Part shown: piece after piece, positions 37,491 to 48,116 of the stretch
Layout: every line of letters begins with the position of its first letter
Numbering within the stretch: position 1 is the first letter of the stretch
Source: Lactococcus sp. S-13
GTDB lineage: Bacteria; Bacillota; Bacilli; Lactobacillales; Streptococcaceae
Direction: 5' to 3'
Assembly (NCBI RefSeq): GCF_004210295.1
Contig: NZ_SDAK01000001.1
Coordinates: 248,001-312,000 of the forward strand
DNA length: 64,000 nt
Position numbers and translations under genes: made by a program
The notes under the pieces: model-generated
Told to the model about the DNA's origin: nothing
The model's input: the letters and a program-made list of their open reading frames with translations, nothing else
Database searches by the model: none

Positions 37491-38441
37491 ATGACTCAAG
37501 AGTATCGAGTTTTATTATATTACCACTATGTCCCAATCGAAAATGGGGCCCTTTTTGCGCAACAACATTTAGCAGACTGCAAAGCATTAGGGCTAAAAGG
37601 ACGAATTTTAATCGCTGACGAAGGCATAAATGGGACTTTATCGGGAACTATTGAACAAACAGACGCCTATATTCGCTTACTGAAATCTGATTCTCGTTTC
37701 GCTTCAACTGTTTTTAAAATCGATGAAACTGATCAACACGCGTTCAAAAAAATGCACGTTCGTTATCGTGCTGAGCTCGTTAATTTAAATCTGGAAAATG
37801 ATATTGATCCTTTAAAGCTAACAGGTACTTATCTCACTCCAACAGAATTTCGACAAGGACTGCTCGATGAAAATACTATTGTTATTGACGCTCGAAATGA
37901 TTATGAATTTGATTTAGGACATTTTCGTGGTGCTATTCGACCGGACATCAAAAATTTTCGGGACCTCCCCCAATGGGTTCAGGATCATAAAGAAGAGTTT
38001 ATGGAGAAACGCATCCTAACCTATTGCACAGGTGGAATTCGGTGTGAAAAATTCTCAGGTTGGCTAGTTCGAGAAGGTTTTAAAGATGTCGGCCAGCTCC
38101 ACGGTGGAATTGCAACTTATGGCAAGGATTCTGAAGTTCAAGGGGATTTGTGGGATGGACAAATGTATGTTTTTGATAGCCGAATCGCTGTCCCCATCAA
38201 CCAAAAAGAAAAAGTAATTGTCGGTCGAGATTGGTTTGACGGAACACCTTGTGAACGTTACATCAATTGTGCAAATCCAGAGTGTAATCGGCAACTCCTT
38301 GCTTCTGAAGAAAATGAAGCACAATATCTTGGTGCTTGCTCATATGAGTGTCGTATTCATCCCAAAAATCGCTATATTCAAAGCCATCATCTATCCACGG
38401 ATGAAATCAACGCTCGACTTGAACATAAAAAAGCCTTTTAA
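37491..38441 (+). CDS. trhO: tRNA uridine-34 hydroxylase TrhO (rhodanese domain)
   Basis: Hydroxylates U34 on the way to mo5U/mcmo5U. 316 residues: N-terminal YceA-like domain ([13 protein letters not shown]), rhodanese domain with [16 protein letters not shown] and the active Cys in [17 protein letters not shown], and a Cys-rich tail ([19 protein letters not shown]). AAGGAG precedes the ATG. The only + strand gene between xerS and the TetR gene at 56 kb. Confidence 0.9.
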   Translation: MTQEYRVLLYYHYVPIENGALFAQQHLADCKALGLKGRILIADEGINGTLSGTIEQTDAYIRLLKSDSRFASTVFKIDETDQHAFKKMHVRYRAELVNLNLENDIDPLKLTGTYLTPTEFRQGLLDENTIVIDARNDYEFDLGHFRGAIRPDIKNFRDLPQWVQDHKEEFMEKRILTYCTGGIRCEKFSGWLVREGFKDVGQLHGGIATYGKDSEVQGDLWDGQMYVFDSRIAVPINQKEKVIVGRDWFDGTPCERYINCANPECNRQLLASEENEAQYLGACSYECRIHPKNRYIQSHHLSTDEINARLEHKKAF

Positions 38442-38450
38442 GGCTTTTTT
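38427..38450. terminator. Bidirectional terminator between trhO and the his operon
   Basis: AAAAAAGCCTT (38427-38437) and AAGGCTTTTTT (38440-38450). It overlaps the last codons of trhO and ends two bases before hisK. Confidence 0.8.
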
Positions 38451-38451
38451 A

Positions 38452-39246
38452 TTAAAGAATATTTTCAACTTGCATTTTTGAAAAAAGAGCTAGCTCAGTA
38501 AAACCGCTTGATTTGATTAAATTTTGGGCTAAAGTCCAACTTATCCAATCACGTTTTGCAAGATGACTATCTGTTCCTAGAGTAATCCATTTTCCACCAC
38601 AATTTTTGTAGGTTTCAATAAGAAATTGATAGAATTTTTGTGTCTCAGGATATTGGAACAAGCGAGTGTTCACTTCTAATGCCTTATTTTTATCACTAAG
38701 CACCTGAAGAATTTGATGAATTAACTCGGAAAACTCATCAAATTGAATGAATTTATCCGCATAAGGGCCGTACCGTGCAACATAATCCAAATGTCCAAGT
38801 GCATTAAAACAGTCAAAGTTTTGGACACAAGCCAGCACAGCCTCTAAGTATTCTAAATGTGCTTGTTTTTTCGATTTATTTGTGTAGTAAGATGTATCAT
38901 CATAAACTTCAATATCATTGATTTCATGCACAGAACCAATCACAAAATCATAGGCCGAGTTACTAACAAAATCCTCAATTTCCTGCTTAAAGCGCAAATC
39001 CAAGCCTATTTCTAAACCAATTTTTACCATGATTTGTCCCGAAAACTCAGCTTGCAGAGCACTCAACTCTTGAAAATAAGCCGGAACATCCAAGTCAAAC
39101 GCCATATCAGGAAAATAAAAATCGCGATGTTCAGTAAAGCAAATTTCGTCAAGCCCATATTTTAATGCTTCTAAAATATGAGTACGTGGATTTTCCTGAC
39201 TATCTGCTGAAAAATAAGAATGCAAATGATAATCTACTTTTTTCAT
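38452..39246 (-). CDS. hisK: Histidinol-phosphatase, PHP family
   Basis: Dephosphorylates histidinol phosphate. 264 residues of the PHP type: VDYHLHSYFSADS (H-x-H metal site), ICFTEHRDF, IGLEIGL, IGSVHEIN, LGHLDYVARYG and LGTDSHLAKRD supply the metal ligands. Last gene of the his operon, abutting hisIE. Confidence 0.92.
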   Translation of the reverse strand: MKKVDYHLHSYFSADSQENPRTHILEALKYGLDEICFTEHRDFYFPDMAFDLDVPAYFQELSALQAEFSGQIMVKIGLEIGLDLRFKQEIEDFVSNSAYDFVIGSVHEINDIEVYDDTSYYTNKSKKQAHLEYLEAVLACVQNFDCFNALGHLDYVARYGPYADKFIQFDEFSELIHQILQVLSDKNKALEVNTRLFQYPETQKFYQFLIETYKNCGGKWITLGTDSHLAKRDWISWTLAQNLIKSSGFTELALFSKMQVENIL

Positions 39247-39885
39247 CTAATCAGCCGTCCTTGTATGAAATTCTTTTTTATTTTGTGATTTTTGATGACG
39301 TTCTCGAAGTTTATCTTTTACTTCTTCAAGGGTCACACCATAGATATTTCCTAAAACAAACAGATGATAAAGTAAATCTGCCATTTCCCCAATAAGTTCT
39401 TCCTTGTCTGGGTTTTTACTAGCAATAATAACTTCACTTGCTTCCTCTCCAACCTTTTTGAGGACTTTATCAATTCCCTGGTCAAGTAAATAATTTGTAT
39501 AAGACTTTTCAATGGGAGATAATCTGCGATTTTCAACCATGTCTTCAAGTGCTTGAAAAATATCGCGTTCGTCAAATGATTTTACTTCATTAAAGAAACA
39601 AGAATATGCTCCAGTATGACAAGCATTCCCGATTTGTTCTACAAAAATAAGCAAAGTATCTTGATCACAATCCAGCCGGATTCCCTTGATTTTTTGAAAA
39701 TGTCCAGACTCTTCACCTTTGTGCCAAAGTTTTTGACGAGAACGTGAATAAAACCACGTCTCTCCTGTCTCAAGCATTTTTTCATAAGCTTCTTCGTTAG
39801 TATAAGCAAGCATAAGGACTTGCTGGGTGCGATAATCTTGCACAATTACTGGAATGAGGATTTGTTTTTCAAAATCTGGTTTCAT
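39247..39885 (-). CDS. hisI: Bifunctional phosphoribosyl-AMP cyclohydrolase / phosphoribosyl-ATP pyrophosphatase
   Basis: HisIE fusion, 212 residues. The HisI half has [23 protein letters not shown] and the metal ligands DCDQDTLL and HTGAYSC; the HisE half has [16 protein letters not shown] and [16 protein letters not shown]. Catalyses steps two and three of histidine synthesis. Confidence 0.95.
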   Translation of the reverse strand: MKPDFEKQILIPVIVQDYRTQQVLMLAYTNEEAYEKMLETGETWFYSRSRQKLWHKGEESGHFQKIKGIRLDCDQDTLLIFVEQIGNACHTGAYSCFFNEVKSFDERDIFQALEDMVENRRLSPIEKSYTNYLLDQGIDKVLKKVGEEASEVIIASKNPDKEELIGEMADLLYHLFVLGNIYGVTLEEVKDKLRERHQKSQNKKEFHTRTAD

Positions 39886-39931
39886 AATGTCTCTTTCTAT
39901 TTATTTTACATAAATAATATTATGTGAACTT

Positions 39932-40693
39932 TTATAAATGACGTGCAGGTATCTGCTCCTTAATCAATGCATCTTTAACTTCCTTGACGGTCGCTTCTCC
40001 ATAGTGAAATAAACTTGCGACCAATGCGGCATCACTCTTGGTCTCTTTAAAAACATCAACAATATCTGAAATTGAGCCACAACCGCCGCTCGCTATTACA
40101 GGAATATTGACCGCCTGACATACGGCGTTTAGCATGGCGATGTCATATCCAGATTTTGTTCCGTCCTTATCCATAGAAGTTAGAAGAATTTCTCCAGCAC
40201 CAAGTCGTTCACATTCAATGACCCACTCAATTAAATCAAGTCCGGTATTTTCCCTTCCTCCTTTGATATACACATCATAACCGCCGTCAGATCGCTGCTT
40301 TGCATCAATCGCAACAACAACGCATTGAACCCCAAATTCTTGAGCAGCTTCTGTGATAAGTTGAGGATTGGCAATCGCTGAGCTATTTATAGAAACCTTA
40401 TCTGCCCCATTTTGTAAAATTTTCCTAAAATCATCAAGAGAACGAATTCCTCCTCCGACTGTCAAGGGAATTGAGAGTTCACGTGCGGCACGTCCAATCA
40501 ATCCCACTATAATATCACGCGCTTCAAAACTTGCTGTAATATCCAGAAAAACAATTTCATCAGCACATTGTTGCTCATAGAGTTTCGCTAACTCTACAGG
40601 GTCACCAATTTCTTGTAAGCCAACAAAATTGATACCCTTAACTACCTTACCATTTTTGATATCTAAGCAAGGAATGATTCGTTTAGTCAACAT
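39932..40693 (-). CDS. hisF: Imidazole glycerol phosphate synthase, cyclase subunit
   Basis: TIM-barrel partner of His[35 protein letters not shown] and [13 protein letters not shown] contain the two catalytic aspartates. ATG 40693 (AAGGAG 7 bases ahead) is chosen; it overlaps the end of hisA by 11 bases. Confidence 0.95.
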   Translation of the reverse strand: MLTKRIIPCLDIKNGKVVKGINFVGLQEIGDPVELAKLYEQQCADEIVFLDITASFEARDIIVGLIGRAARELSIPLTVGGGIRSLDDFRKILQNGADKVSINSSAIANPQLITEAAQEFGVQCVVVAIDAKQRSDGGYDVYIKGGRENTGLDLIEWVIECERLGAGEILLTSMDKDGTKSGYDIAMLNAVCQAVNIPVIASGGCGSISDIVDVFKETKSDAALVASLFHYGEATVKEVKDALIKEQIPARHL

Positions 40694-41399
40694 TTTCAAA
40701 CTCCTTTTGTAGATCTAATTTTCCTTCATAAAAGGCCTTGCCAACAATAATGCCTGAAAAGTTTGATAGACGAGCCCTTTTAATATCTGCACTATTTTTT
40801 ACTCCTCCCGAAACAATAAACTCTAGTTTTGTTTCTTGGGCAATTTGATCATAAAGAGTAAAATTCGGACCAGTTAATGTCCCATCTTTAGAAATATCTG
40901 TAATAACTGTTTTGCTCACTCCCAAATGTTCAAGTTCCTTTAAAAAATCTAAATACGGAATTTGGCTCGTTTTTAACCAACCTGATGTTGAAACGAAGCC
41001 ATCTTTAATGTCCACTCCGACGATGATTTTTTTCGCTCCATAACGCATAAGGGCGGCACTGAGAAATTGAGTATCTAATGCGGCAGTTCCTAAAATCACG
41101 CGATCAAGCTTGAGCTCCTCAAGATAGAAAGCAATTGTTTCAAGCGTTCGTATCCCACCGCCTATTTCAATTTTTAAATGGGTTAACTGCTTAATTTTTT
41201 CTATAGTCGCTTGATTTTCTGGTCGTCCTGATTTTGCACCGTCCAAATCTACCAGATGTAAGTAATTTGCTCCGAACTTTTCAAACTTTTGAGCAAGTTC
41301 TTCTGGTTGTCGGCTATAAATTGTTTTCTTTTCATAATCTCCTTTGTAAAGTCTTACCGCCTCACCGTTTTGTAAATCAATTGCAGGAATAATTTCCAT
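40683..41399 (-). CDS. hisA: Phosphoribosylformimino-5-aminoimidazole carboxamide ribotide isomerase
   Basis: 238-residue TIM barrel, homologous to His[54 protein letters not shown]. Overlaps both neighbours, indicating coupled translation. Confidence 0.95.
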   Translation of the reverse strand: MEIIPAIDLQNGEAVRLYKGDYEKKTIYSRQPEELAQKFEKFGANYLHLVDLDGAKSGRPENQATIEKIKQLTHLKIEIGGGIRTLETIAFYLEELKLDRVILGTAALDTQFLSAALMRYGAKKIIVGVDIKDGFVSTSGWLKTSQIPYLDFLKELEHLGVSKTVITDISKDGTLTGPNFTLYDQIAQETKLEFIVSGGVKNSADIKRARLSNFSGIIVGKAFYEGKLDLQKEFENVD

Positions 41400-42013
41400 T
41401 ATTTTTGCTCCTCTAATTCTTCTAAAAAAGCTTTTAAGATTTTTTGACCAATAAGCCCACTCTTTTCAGGATGAAACTGACAACCAATTATTTTTCCATG
41501 GCCAACAATCGCAGGAATCTTTGCCTCACCATATTCAACATAAGCAATCAACTCTTGAGGATTTACAAAAGCTTGATAGGAATGAACAAAATAAACTTCA
41601 TCATCCATCTCTAAATATTTTGTGATTGGATTATTTTGAGTAATCTTTAGCTGATTCCACCCCATATGAGGCAGTTTCTCATTTGTTTTAATTGGACGGA
41701 TTTCACCAGGTAAAAGCCCTAAGCCTTTGGTTTCCCCCATCTCGAAACCCATCTCGAATAAAACCTGCATTCCTAAACATATCCCTAAAATTGGAATTCC
41801 AGCTTCTGCTCTTTCTTTTAAGAGATCAATCAGCTGAAAACTTTCTAAATTTTTCATTGCAATAGGAAAAGCACCAACCCCAGGGAGAACGAGTGCTGTA
41901 GCCTCCTTGATAAGCGAAATATCTCGTGAAATAATGACTTCTTGACCCAAGCGCTCAAAAGCTGCTTGGACGCTTTGTAAATTTCCCACATTATAGTCAA
42001 CAATTACAATCAT
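41399..42013 (-). CDS. hisH: Imidazole glycerol phosphate synthase, glutaminase subunit
   Basis: 204-residue class I amidotransferase supplying ammonia to HisF. VDYNVGNLQS, LPGVGAFPIAM, nucleophile Cys in ILGICLGMQVLFE, and catalytic His-x-Glu in GCQFHPEKSG. Confidence 0.95.
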   Translation of the reverse strand: MIVIVDYNVGNLQSVQAAFERLGQEVIISRDISLIKEATALVLPGVGAFPIAMKNLESFQLIDLLKERAEAGIPILGICLGMQVLFEMGFEMGETKGLGLLPGEIRPIKTNEKLPHMGWNQLKITQNNPITKYLEMDDEVYFVHSYQAFVNPQELIAYVEYGEAKIPAIVGHGKIIGCQFHPEKSGLIGQKILKAFLEELEEQK

Positions 42014-42613
42014 TTACAATATTCCTTTCGATGAGGGAATTAAATCAATCTTATCTTTATCAATGCTAACAGCCATCTTTAGAGCACGCGCAGTTGATTT
42101 GAACATTCCTTCAATGATATGATGAGTATTCTGACCATAATGCTCGTTCAAATGGAGTGTAATTCCAGCATTGAAAGCTAAAGCTCGGAAAAATTCTCCA
42201 GTCATTTCAGTATCATAACCCCCAAGTTTAGGATTGGTCGATACATCAGCATTAAAGACAAGAAAAGGACGACCGCTAATATCCAAATCACAGGTCACCA
42301 AAGCTTCATCCATTGGGACTGTAAAACTACCATAACGGCGAATTCCTAGCCTCTCTCCCAATGCTTCATTGATACACTTCCCAATAGCAATCGCGACATC
42401 TTCAATAACATGGTGAGAATCCATGCCTAAAGTTTCATGATCTCCGTGAGCCACCAGAGAAAGGTCAAAATCACTATGAAAAGCAAGTAAGGTGAGCATA
42501 TGATCTAGAAATCCAATATTTGTTGAAATGTCTGCTTTACCTGTCCCATCAAGATTAAGCTCAAGGCTAATTTGAGTTTCTTTAGTTTGACGATTTAAGC
42601 TTGCTGTACGCAT
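42014..42613 (-). CDS. hisB: Imidazoleglycerol-phosphate dehydratase
   Basis: About 199 residues, the monofunctional form. GFLDHMLTLLAFHSDFDL, GDHETLGMDSHHVIEDVAIAIG and EHYGQNTHHIIEGMFKSTARAL hold the two manganese-binding His clusters. ATG 42613 is preferred; a GTG at 42622 overlaps the hisD stop (GTGA) but leaves no room for the GGAG ribosome binding site. Confidence 0.94.
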   Translation of the reverse strand: MRTASLNRQTKETQISLELNLDGTGKADISTNIGFLDHMLTLLAFHSDFDLSLVAHGDHETLGMDSHHVIEDVAIAIGKCINEALGERLGIRRYGSFTVPMDEALVTCDLDISGRPFLVFNADVSTNPKLGGYDTEMTGEFFRALAFNAGITLHLNEHYGQNTHHIIEGMFKSTARALKMAVSIDKDKIDLIPSSKGIL

Positions 42614-42618
42614 TTTAA

Positions 42619-43944
42619 TCACTCTCCTTTGTTTGTGTTCTTCGCTTCATCCGCTTCATCGAATCTTACAGCGATAGAGTTAGCATGAGCTGTCAATCCT
42701 TCTGATTCGGCAAAGGCCTCGACATCATCTTTAAAAGTCGCTAAAATAGCTTTAGGGTAATAACTAAAAGTTGAATATTTTACAAAGCTATAAACACCTA
42801 AACCTGAATAAAACTTTGCAGTCCCTCCAGTAGGCAGAACATGGTTACTTCCAGACATATAATCTCCCAGTGGCTCTGGAGTATACTCACCAAGAAAAAT
42901 AGATCCTGCATTTTTAACTTTTGGAAGCTGAGCAAGTGAATCTTGAGTTAAAATTTCTAAGTGTTCGGGTGCAAGCTGGTTAGAAACTTCAAATGCTTCA
43001 TCAAGTGTATCAACCAGAATTGCTCCACCATAATTCTCGATAGAAGATTCAATGATTTCGCGACGTTCAAGACTTTTAACCTGTCTGTCCAACTCTTTAT
43101 TCACCAAAACAACGAGCTTTTCAGACGTTGTGACGAGGATAGCGGAGGCTAATTTGTCATGTTCAGCTTGCGCCATTAAATCAGCAGCCACATATTTTGG
43201 ATTTGCATATTCATCAGCAATTATCAAAACTTCCGAAGGCCCAGCAATCATATCGATATCAACTATCCCATAGCAGATTTTTTTTGCAGTAGCGACAAAG
43301 AGGTTCCCAGGTCCAACAATTTTATCCACCTTTGGGATAGAAGAGGTGCCGTAGGCAACAGCTGCAACAGCCTGTGCTCCACCAACTTTATAGATTGTGC
43401 TAATCCCGCAAACCTCAGCAGCAGCTAAAATATTAGGATTGACTAATCCATCAGCTTTGACTGGTGTGATGATAACCAAATCCTCGACCCCCGCCAACAA
43501 AGCAGGGACCGCATTCATAATCACTGTTGAAGGATAGGCTGCTGTACCTCCTGGAACATATAAAGCTACCCTTTCTAAAGGGCGAGCAATCTGGCCCATA
43601 ATAACCCCATTTTCTTTATAAGTCGTCCACGAATTACCTAATTGATGTTTGTGAAATTCTTCGATTTGCTTTTTAGCACGTTGGAGTATCCGAAGATAAT
43701 CAGGATCAATTTTTTCTAATCCTGCCACACGTTCTGCTGGAGTAACCGTCAGATTTTCTTTGGTTAGCTTATAGCCGTCTAACTTTTTAGCATAATCAAA
43801 AAGTGCCTCATCTCCTTTAGCTCGGATATCATCGACAATATTTTGAACAATTTGATTAACTTCTTCAGAAACATTAGTTTTACGACCTTGAAATTTTGTG
43901 GCAATTTGACTTATATTGCCATTATTGTTGATTTTCTTGAGCAT
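42619..43944 (-). CDS. hisD: Histidinol dehydrogenase
   Basis: 441-residue zinc enzyme for the last two oxidations. [52 protein letters not shown] and [17 protein letters not shown] are present. Its start lies 23 bases inside hisG. Confidence 0.95.
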   Translation of the reverse strand: MLKKINNNGNISQIATKFQGRKTNVSEEVNQIVQNIVDDIRAKGDEALFDYAKKLDGYKLTKENLTVTPAERVAGLEKIDPDYLRILQRAKKQIEEFHKHQLGNSWTTYKENGVIMGQIARPLERVALYVPGGTAAYPSTVIMNAVPALLAGVEDLVIITPVKADGLVNPNILAAAEVCGISTIYKVGGAQAVAAVAYGTSSIPKVDKIVGPGNLFVATAKKICYGIVDIDMIAGPSEVLIIADEYANPKYVAADLMAQAEHDKLASAILVTTSEKLVVLVNKELDRQVKSLERREIIESSIENYGGAILVDTLDEAFEVSNQLAPEHLEILTQDSLAQLPKVKNAGSIFLGEYTPEPLGDYMSGSNHVLPTGGTAKFYSGLGVYSFVKYSTFSYYPKAILATFKDDVEAFAESEGLTAHANSIAVRFDEADEAKNTNKGE

Positions 43945-44554
43945 TTTTAAATTTTTCCACCATTTCTACTATTTTTTCTTTTTTAAATTTGAAACTTGAC
44001 TTGTTTACAATCATCCGTGTTGAGATTTTACTAACTTCCTCAATCACTTCTAACCCATTAGCACGAAGAGTATTCCCCGTTTCAACAATATCAATAATGG
44101 CATCAGCTAAGCCAACCACGGGACCTAATTCAACTGAACCTTCTAGTTTGATGATTTCAACATCTTCTTGCTTTTGGGCAAAATAAGCTTTTGTTACCTG
44201 AGGATATTTAGAAGCAATTTTTTTACGTCTCTGGAAGTTTTTTTCACAAAAATCGGGATAAGAAGCTAAAGCAAATATACATTGACCAATTTGTAAATCT
44301 AACAGTTCATAATAATCTTCAAAATCATTTTCGTCTAAAGTATCCTTTCCAACAAACCCAACATCCACAATGCCATGTTCTAAAAAAGTGATAACATCAT
44401 TTGCTTTCCCAAAAATAAACTGTAAATGATCTTTTGTGGTGATTTGTAATTCTCGTCCCATACTAACAATTGGATCAACATCGTACCCTGCTTTTTCTAA
44501 GAGCTGAGTGACTTGCTTTTGAATCCTTCCCTTAGTCACTGCGATTTTAATCAT
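43922..44554 (-). CDS. hisG: ATP phosphoribosyltransferase, short form
   Basis: First enzyme of histidine synthesis. 210 residues, the short form that needs His[27 protein letters not shown] and the PRPP loop [15 protein letters not shown] are seen. No C-terminal His-binding domain, so feedback must come through HisZ. Overlaps hisZ by 8 bases. Confidence 0.94.
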   Translation of the reverse strand: MIKIAVTKGRIQKQVTQLLEKAGYDVDPIVSMGRELQITTKDHLQFIFGKANDVITFLEHGIVDVGFVGKDTLDENDFEDYYELLDLQIGQCIFALASYPDFCEKNFQRRKKIASKYPQVTKAYFAQKQEDVEIIKLEGSVELGPVVGLADAIIDIVETGNTLRANGLEVIEEVSKISTRMIVNKSSFKFKKEKIVEMVEKFKNAQENQQ

Positions 44555-45530
44555 TTTTCACCTCTATTTCCTGGTTTTCTAAAGCCTTTAAAACATTGTC
44601 CAGATGACAACAAAATCCTATCGCTACAGTATTTTCCCCAAAATGAGCTAATAGCTGATCATAACGGCCACCCGACAAGATAGGTTGGCTGACCGCTTCA
44701 CAGTAGGCACTGAACATCAATCCTGTATAATAGTCCATGCTAGGTACCATGGCTAAATCAATTTGAACTCTGCTTTGAATAGAAATTTCTTGAACCCTTT
44801 GTTCAAGTTCTTTAAAAGCTGAGATAAGTAAAGGGTCTGTCGTTGCCTCAACCAAATCACTCAGACTCTCTAAATCGTTCTTTATCAATAAGTGTTTTAA
44901 AAGCTGATTAAGAGCTGGTGAGAATTTATGAATTTCAATGAATTCGATCATTCCACTCAGATTTTTCTTGGAGAGAATTTCAGTAAATTCTGGCGCTTCG
45001 CCAACTAGACGATAAAGTTGATAAAAGAAGGAGGCGGAACCAATTTCCCAAATAATCTTATCTAAACCTAACTGACTCGTCGTTTCTAAAGCCAGCTGAA
45101 AGATTTCCCGTTCGGCTGTTTGAGAATCTCCCCCAAATCGTTCAACTCCAATCTGATAAGCTTCTGTACGCCTACCTTTATGACGTTTTTCTTTTCGAAA
45201 AACTTTTCCAAAATAGGAATAGCGACTTACGCCACTTTTATTATTTTGAGCATAAGTGCGTGCTAGTGGGATGGTGAAGTCATAACGTAAGCTGATTGTT
45301 CTTCCTTCATGATTGATAAACTGAAATATTTTTTCTTGATTGAATTGTGAGTCTTTATGCTGTAATTCTGTATATAGCTTTGTATACTCAAAACTTGGAG
45401 GAATGACTTCTTGGTAGGAACTATTCCCAAATATGTCACGAAGCTGTTGTTCAATACGCCGAAGTTGCCGAACTTGCTGCAAGGTCATTTCAGCGGCTTC
45501 TTCAGGGAGAGAGTAATTGGTTTTATTCAT
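44547..45530 (-). CDS. hisZ: ATP phosphoribosyltransferase regulatory subunit HisZ
   Basis: 327-residue histidyl-tRNA-synthetase-like protein that activates short HisG. Class II synthetase blocks [43 protein letters not shown] and [10 protein letters not shown] remain, but no anticodon-binding domain follows, which separates it from HisS. Confidence 0.93.
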   Translation of the reverse strand: MNKTNYSLPEEAAEMTLQQVRQLRRIEQQLRDIFGNSSYQEVIPPSFEYTKLYTELQHKDSQFNQEKIFQFINHEGRTISLRYDFTIPLARTYAQNNKSGVSRYSYFGKVFRKEKRHKGRRTEAYQIGVERFGGDSQTAEREIFQLALETTSQLGLDKIIWEIGSASFFYQLYRLVGEAPEFTEILSKKNLSGMIEFIEIHKFSPALNQLLKHLLIKNDLESLSDLVEATTDPLLISAFKELEQRVQEISIQSRVQIDLAMVPSMDYYTGLMFSAYCEAVSQPILSGGRYDQLLAHFGENTVAIGFCCHLDNVLKALENQEIEVKND

Positions 45531-45545
45531 GATTTTTTAATGGAT

Positions 45546-46610
45546 TTACCTTTCTAATTTTTGAAGATACTTCTTTAAAAACTTTATAATTTCATTCATT
45601 TCTTTTTCTGTGCCTATTGTAATTCGTAACCAGTCAGAAATTTTAGGTTTATTCCAATAACGTATGATAATTTTGGCTTCATACAATGCTTCAAAGAGTG
45701 CTTGAGCGGTACCTAAAGGTGGTTTGACGAAAACAAAATTTGTTTTTGAATCAGTCACACTAAAACCAAGTTGTCGCAAGACGTCACTAAATCTTTCTCG
45801 CTCAGCGATGATTTTAGACACTGTTTGTCTAAAATAAAGCTCATCATTTAAGCTAGCTAAGCCAATCGCTTGAGCTAAACGATCTAGTGGATAGGAATTG
45901 AACGAATTTTTAACATCATAGAGATGAGAAATTGTAAGAGCATTACCTAAAGCAATCCCTAAGCGTATCCCTGCTAAACTACGGGACTTTGAAAAAGTTT
46001 GGACTATAATTAAGTTGTCATATTTCTCTAAGAGTGGAATAGCACTTACCCCACCAAAATCAATATAGGCCTCGTCAATTAAGACAATACTTTCGGTGTT
46101 GTTTCTAAGTAGTGTTTCAATCGTTTTTAAATCGAGAGATAAACCTGTAGGTGCATTAGGATTTGCGATAACAACCCCACCATTTTCTTGGAAATAATCT
46201 TGAATATTTAGTTTAAAATTCTTATCCACTGGAATTTCTTGATAAGGAATTCTATATAAATCACAATAAATTGGATAAAAGGAATAACTGATATCTGGTA
46301 GAAGCAGGGGCTTTGAACTATTAAAAAAGGTGAGAAAACTGAGTGAAAGTACCTCATCAGAGCCATTTCCTAAAAAAACTTGCTCAGGTTTAAGTTGGTA
46401 GTAATCAGCAAGTGCTTCTCTTAACTCGTTAGCATCCGAATCTGGATAGAGTCGTAAACGTTCACTAGCAAAACTTTCAATAGTCTGCTGCACTTGCGGC
46501 GATGGTGGATAGGGGTTTTCATTAGTGTTCAGCTTAATCATATCAATCATTTTGGGCTGTTCACCTGCAACATAGGGCGTTACTGTACGAAGATTTTCTT
46601 GCCAAGTCAT
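45546..46610 (-). CDS. hisC: Histidinol-phosphate aminotransferase
   Basis: PLP aminotransferase, about 354 residues. KLNTNENPYPPSP, NGSDEVLSL, NPNAPTGLSL, DEAYIDF and the PLP lysine in VQTFSKSRSLAGIRLG. ATG 46610 is chosen (AAAGGAAAAC ahead); an in-frame upstream start at 46658 lies inside the T-box terminator. First gene of the ten-gene operon. Confidence 0.95.
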   Translation of the reverse strand: MTWQENLRTVTPYVAGEQPKMIDMIKLNTNENPYPPSPQVQQTIESFASERLRLYPDSDANELREALADYYQLKPEQVFLGNGSDEVLSLSFLTFFNSSKPLLLPDISYSFYPIYCDLYRIPYQEIPVDKNFKLNIQDYFQENGGVVIANPNAPTGLSLDLKTIETLLRNNTESIVLIDEAYIDFGGVSAIPLLEKYDNLIIVQTFSKSRSLAGIRLGIALGNALTISHLYDVKNSFNSYPLDRLAQAIGLASLNDELYFRQTVSKIIAERERFSDVLRQLGFSVTDSKTNFVFVKPPLGTAQALFEALYEAKIIIRYWNKPKISDWLRITIGTEKEMNEIIKFLKKYLQKLER

Positions 46611-46636
46611 AAGTTTTCCTTTCAATATGGGTAAAA

Positions 46637-46909
46637 ATAAAAAAACGCCTAAAAGCACTGAGCTTAAAGGACGATTTGTCGTGGTTCCACCTTTGTTCGT
46701 TACTTTTTCACAAAAGTAACCTCTAAGGGTTTTTTAATAAAAACCTAAGCGATAACGCTGCAAACGCTCACTTTCATTTAATAAAAAGTAAGAAAGACAA
46801 CGATGAGTGTGGTTCATCTAGAAAAGTCAGGCCTTTTTTCAGTACCAAGGCTCTCTGTTGCTGACTTGTAAAGACTACTCTTTCATCTCTTGTTCGTAAA
46901 TTTTTAATT
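46637..46909 (-). promoter_or_regulatory. T-box riboswitch, histidine-responsive
   Basis: On the - strand the canonical T-box AAAGGTGGAACCACG lies at 46694-46680, followed by a terminator (CG-T-CCT/AAGC with GCTT/AGGCG, 46673-46646) and a T-run. The 5' domain has a Stem I-like fold; GATGAAC-CAC-AC-TCATC around 46809-46811 puts a CAC (His) codon in a specifier-like loop. Uncharged tRNA-His would favour antitermination. A histidine T-box ahead of the his operon is established for L. lactis. Confidence 0.88.
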
Positions 46910-46915
46910 ATCTGA

Positions 46916-46944
46916 ATTATAATACTATTACATCGTTTTGTCAA
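46916..46944 (-). promoter_or_regulatory. his operon promoter
   Basis: TTGACA (46944-46939), 17-base spacer, TATAAT (46921-46916): a consensus promoter. Confidence 0.8.
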
Positions 46945-46997
46945 TAACTAATTACTGAATATTACTTATTTTTTTAAAAAAACTTGAACAGGATAAA

Positions 46998-47294
46998 CTA
47001 AAAATATTTTATTAAGTTTAATAATGCATCCTCATCCAAAATCTTAGTAAATTCATCTTTATATTTTCTGATATACGTTGCAAAGGTCTTATATAATTCT
47101 GATTTAGCTTCCTCCAGCTTATTTTGAGATACTTCCATTTTTTTGCGCTTTATGAACTTTAAGATCTGCAATATCAAAAAGGTCACATTATTTGTCAAAG
47201 TTTTCTCAAGAAGTTCAACTTTCTTTATCTGATTTTCACTAAAGAATGGTCCAGTTAAATACACTTTTACTGGCTTATTAAATAATTTGTTCAT
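46998..47294 (-). pseudogene. Relic of a nucleoside 2-deoxyribosyltransferase
   Basis: The frame opens KPVKVYLTGPFFSENQIKKVELLEKTL, the recognisable N-terminus of nucleoside deoxyribosyltransferases (xYLAGPFFSxxQ). After that it changes to unrelated lysine-rich sequence and stops at 98 codons instead of about 160, so the catalytic Glu region is lost. It overlaps the preceding LOG relic, as in the functional pairs known in lactic acid bacteria. Confidence 0.55.
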
Positions 47295-47813
47295 GTTTTA
47301 GTTCTCCTAGTAATGTCAGGGCTGCTTCTGTTGTTTCTGCAAGATATATTACTTCAACAACTTCCAAACTCAACATTTCCTCCTCAACTTGAACTTTAGT
47401 TATTTCAAATAATGAGTGATAAAAATCTTTTCCAATAAAAATAACGGGTCGTATGTTTGTTTGGCCAATTGACATTTCTGTTAAGAGTTGGAAAGCTTCT
47501 TCTATTGCCCCAAATCCTCCAGGCAGGATAATAAAAACTTCCCTTAGGTCTACGTTCACGTTCATCCATAGTTTTAGCCATATACAGTTCTGTCGCATCT
47601 AGTCTTGGTGGCTCTAAAGGAAGAATCCCCTCAGTATAAACAGCGATAACCTTTTAATACTGACTGTGAAACTACGTCCATACATCCTTCTTGTGACCCT
47701 CCGTAGACAAGCCGATGTCCTGATTAAATTAACAGTTCTCCTAAGTGTTGACTTCTCATTTGATGTATTGGATTTTTTCCATCTCAATCTGATAAAAATA
47801 CGGTCACATTCAT
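47282..47813 (-). pseudogene. Frameshifted LOG-family (TIGR00730-type) protein
   Basis: From ATG 47813 (AAAAGGAAAATTAAAT ahead): MNVTVFLSD-stop, then HRLVYGGSQEGCMDVVSQSVLKGY and, after frameshifts, REVFIILPGGFGAIEEAFQLLTEM, the PGGxGTxxE motif of LOG-type phosphoribohydrolases. Several in-frame stops and at least two frame changes show it is dead. Confidence 0.7.
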
Positions 47814-47829
47814 ATTTAATTTTCCTTTT

Positions 47830-48053
47830 CTATTTCTTTAGTTTTTCCTTGATTTGTTTCAGAACGTATGTTCTTGCCTTCTCATCCTCTACAAAATCAT
47901 AACGATCACCATCAATTTGGATTTTAGGACACACACCAAAGGCACCAAACTATTGTTCATATCTTTTATTTAAATCTTTATAGTAGTTGTACAAGGTTGG
48001 ATTATGTTCCAATTTTTCAAATACTCGGCCTCTTTTTTTATTCGTTCTAACAT
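47830..48053 (-). pseudogene. Relic of an unknown small protein upstream of the LOG relic
   Basis: Starting at ATG 48053 the frame gives MLERIKKEAE, shifts frame, then reads LEHNPTLYNYYKDLNKRYEQ-stop-FGAFGVCPKIQID, then RYDFVEDEKARTYV and stops at 47830. One frameshift plus one TAG. I do not recognise the family. Confidence 0.45.
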
Positions 48054-48085
48054 TTTTTAAATGAATGTTTTATGATAAAGCATAA

Positions 48086-48116
48086 GACAAAACCTAGCAA
48101 TTTGCTAGGTTTTGTC
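48086..48116 (-). terminator. Terminator overlapping the rnr stop codon
   Basis: Perfect 15-bp stem GACAAAACCTAGCAA (48086-48100) with TTGCTAGGTTTTGTC (48102-48116). The last rnr codons are in one arm. The T-run is short. Confidence 0.6.
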
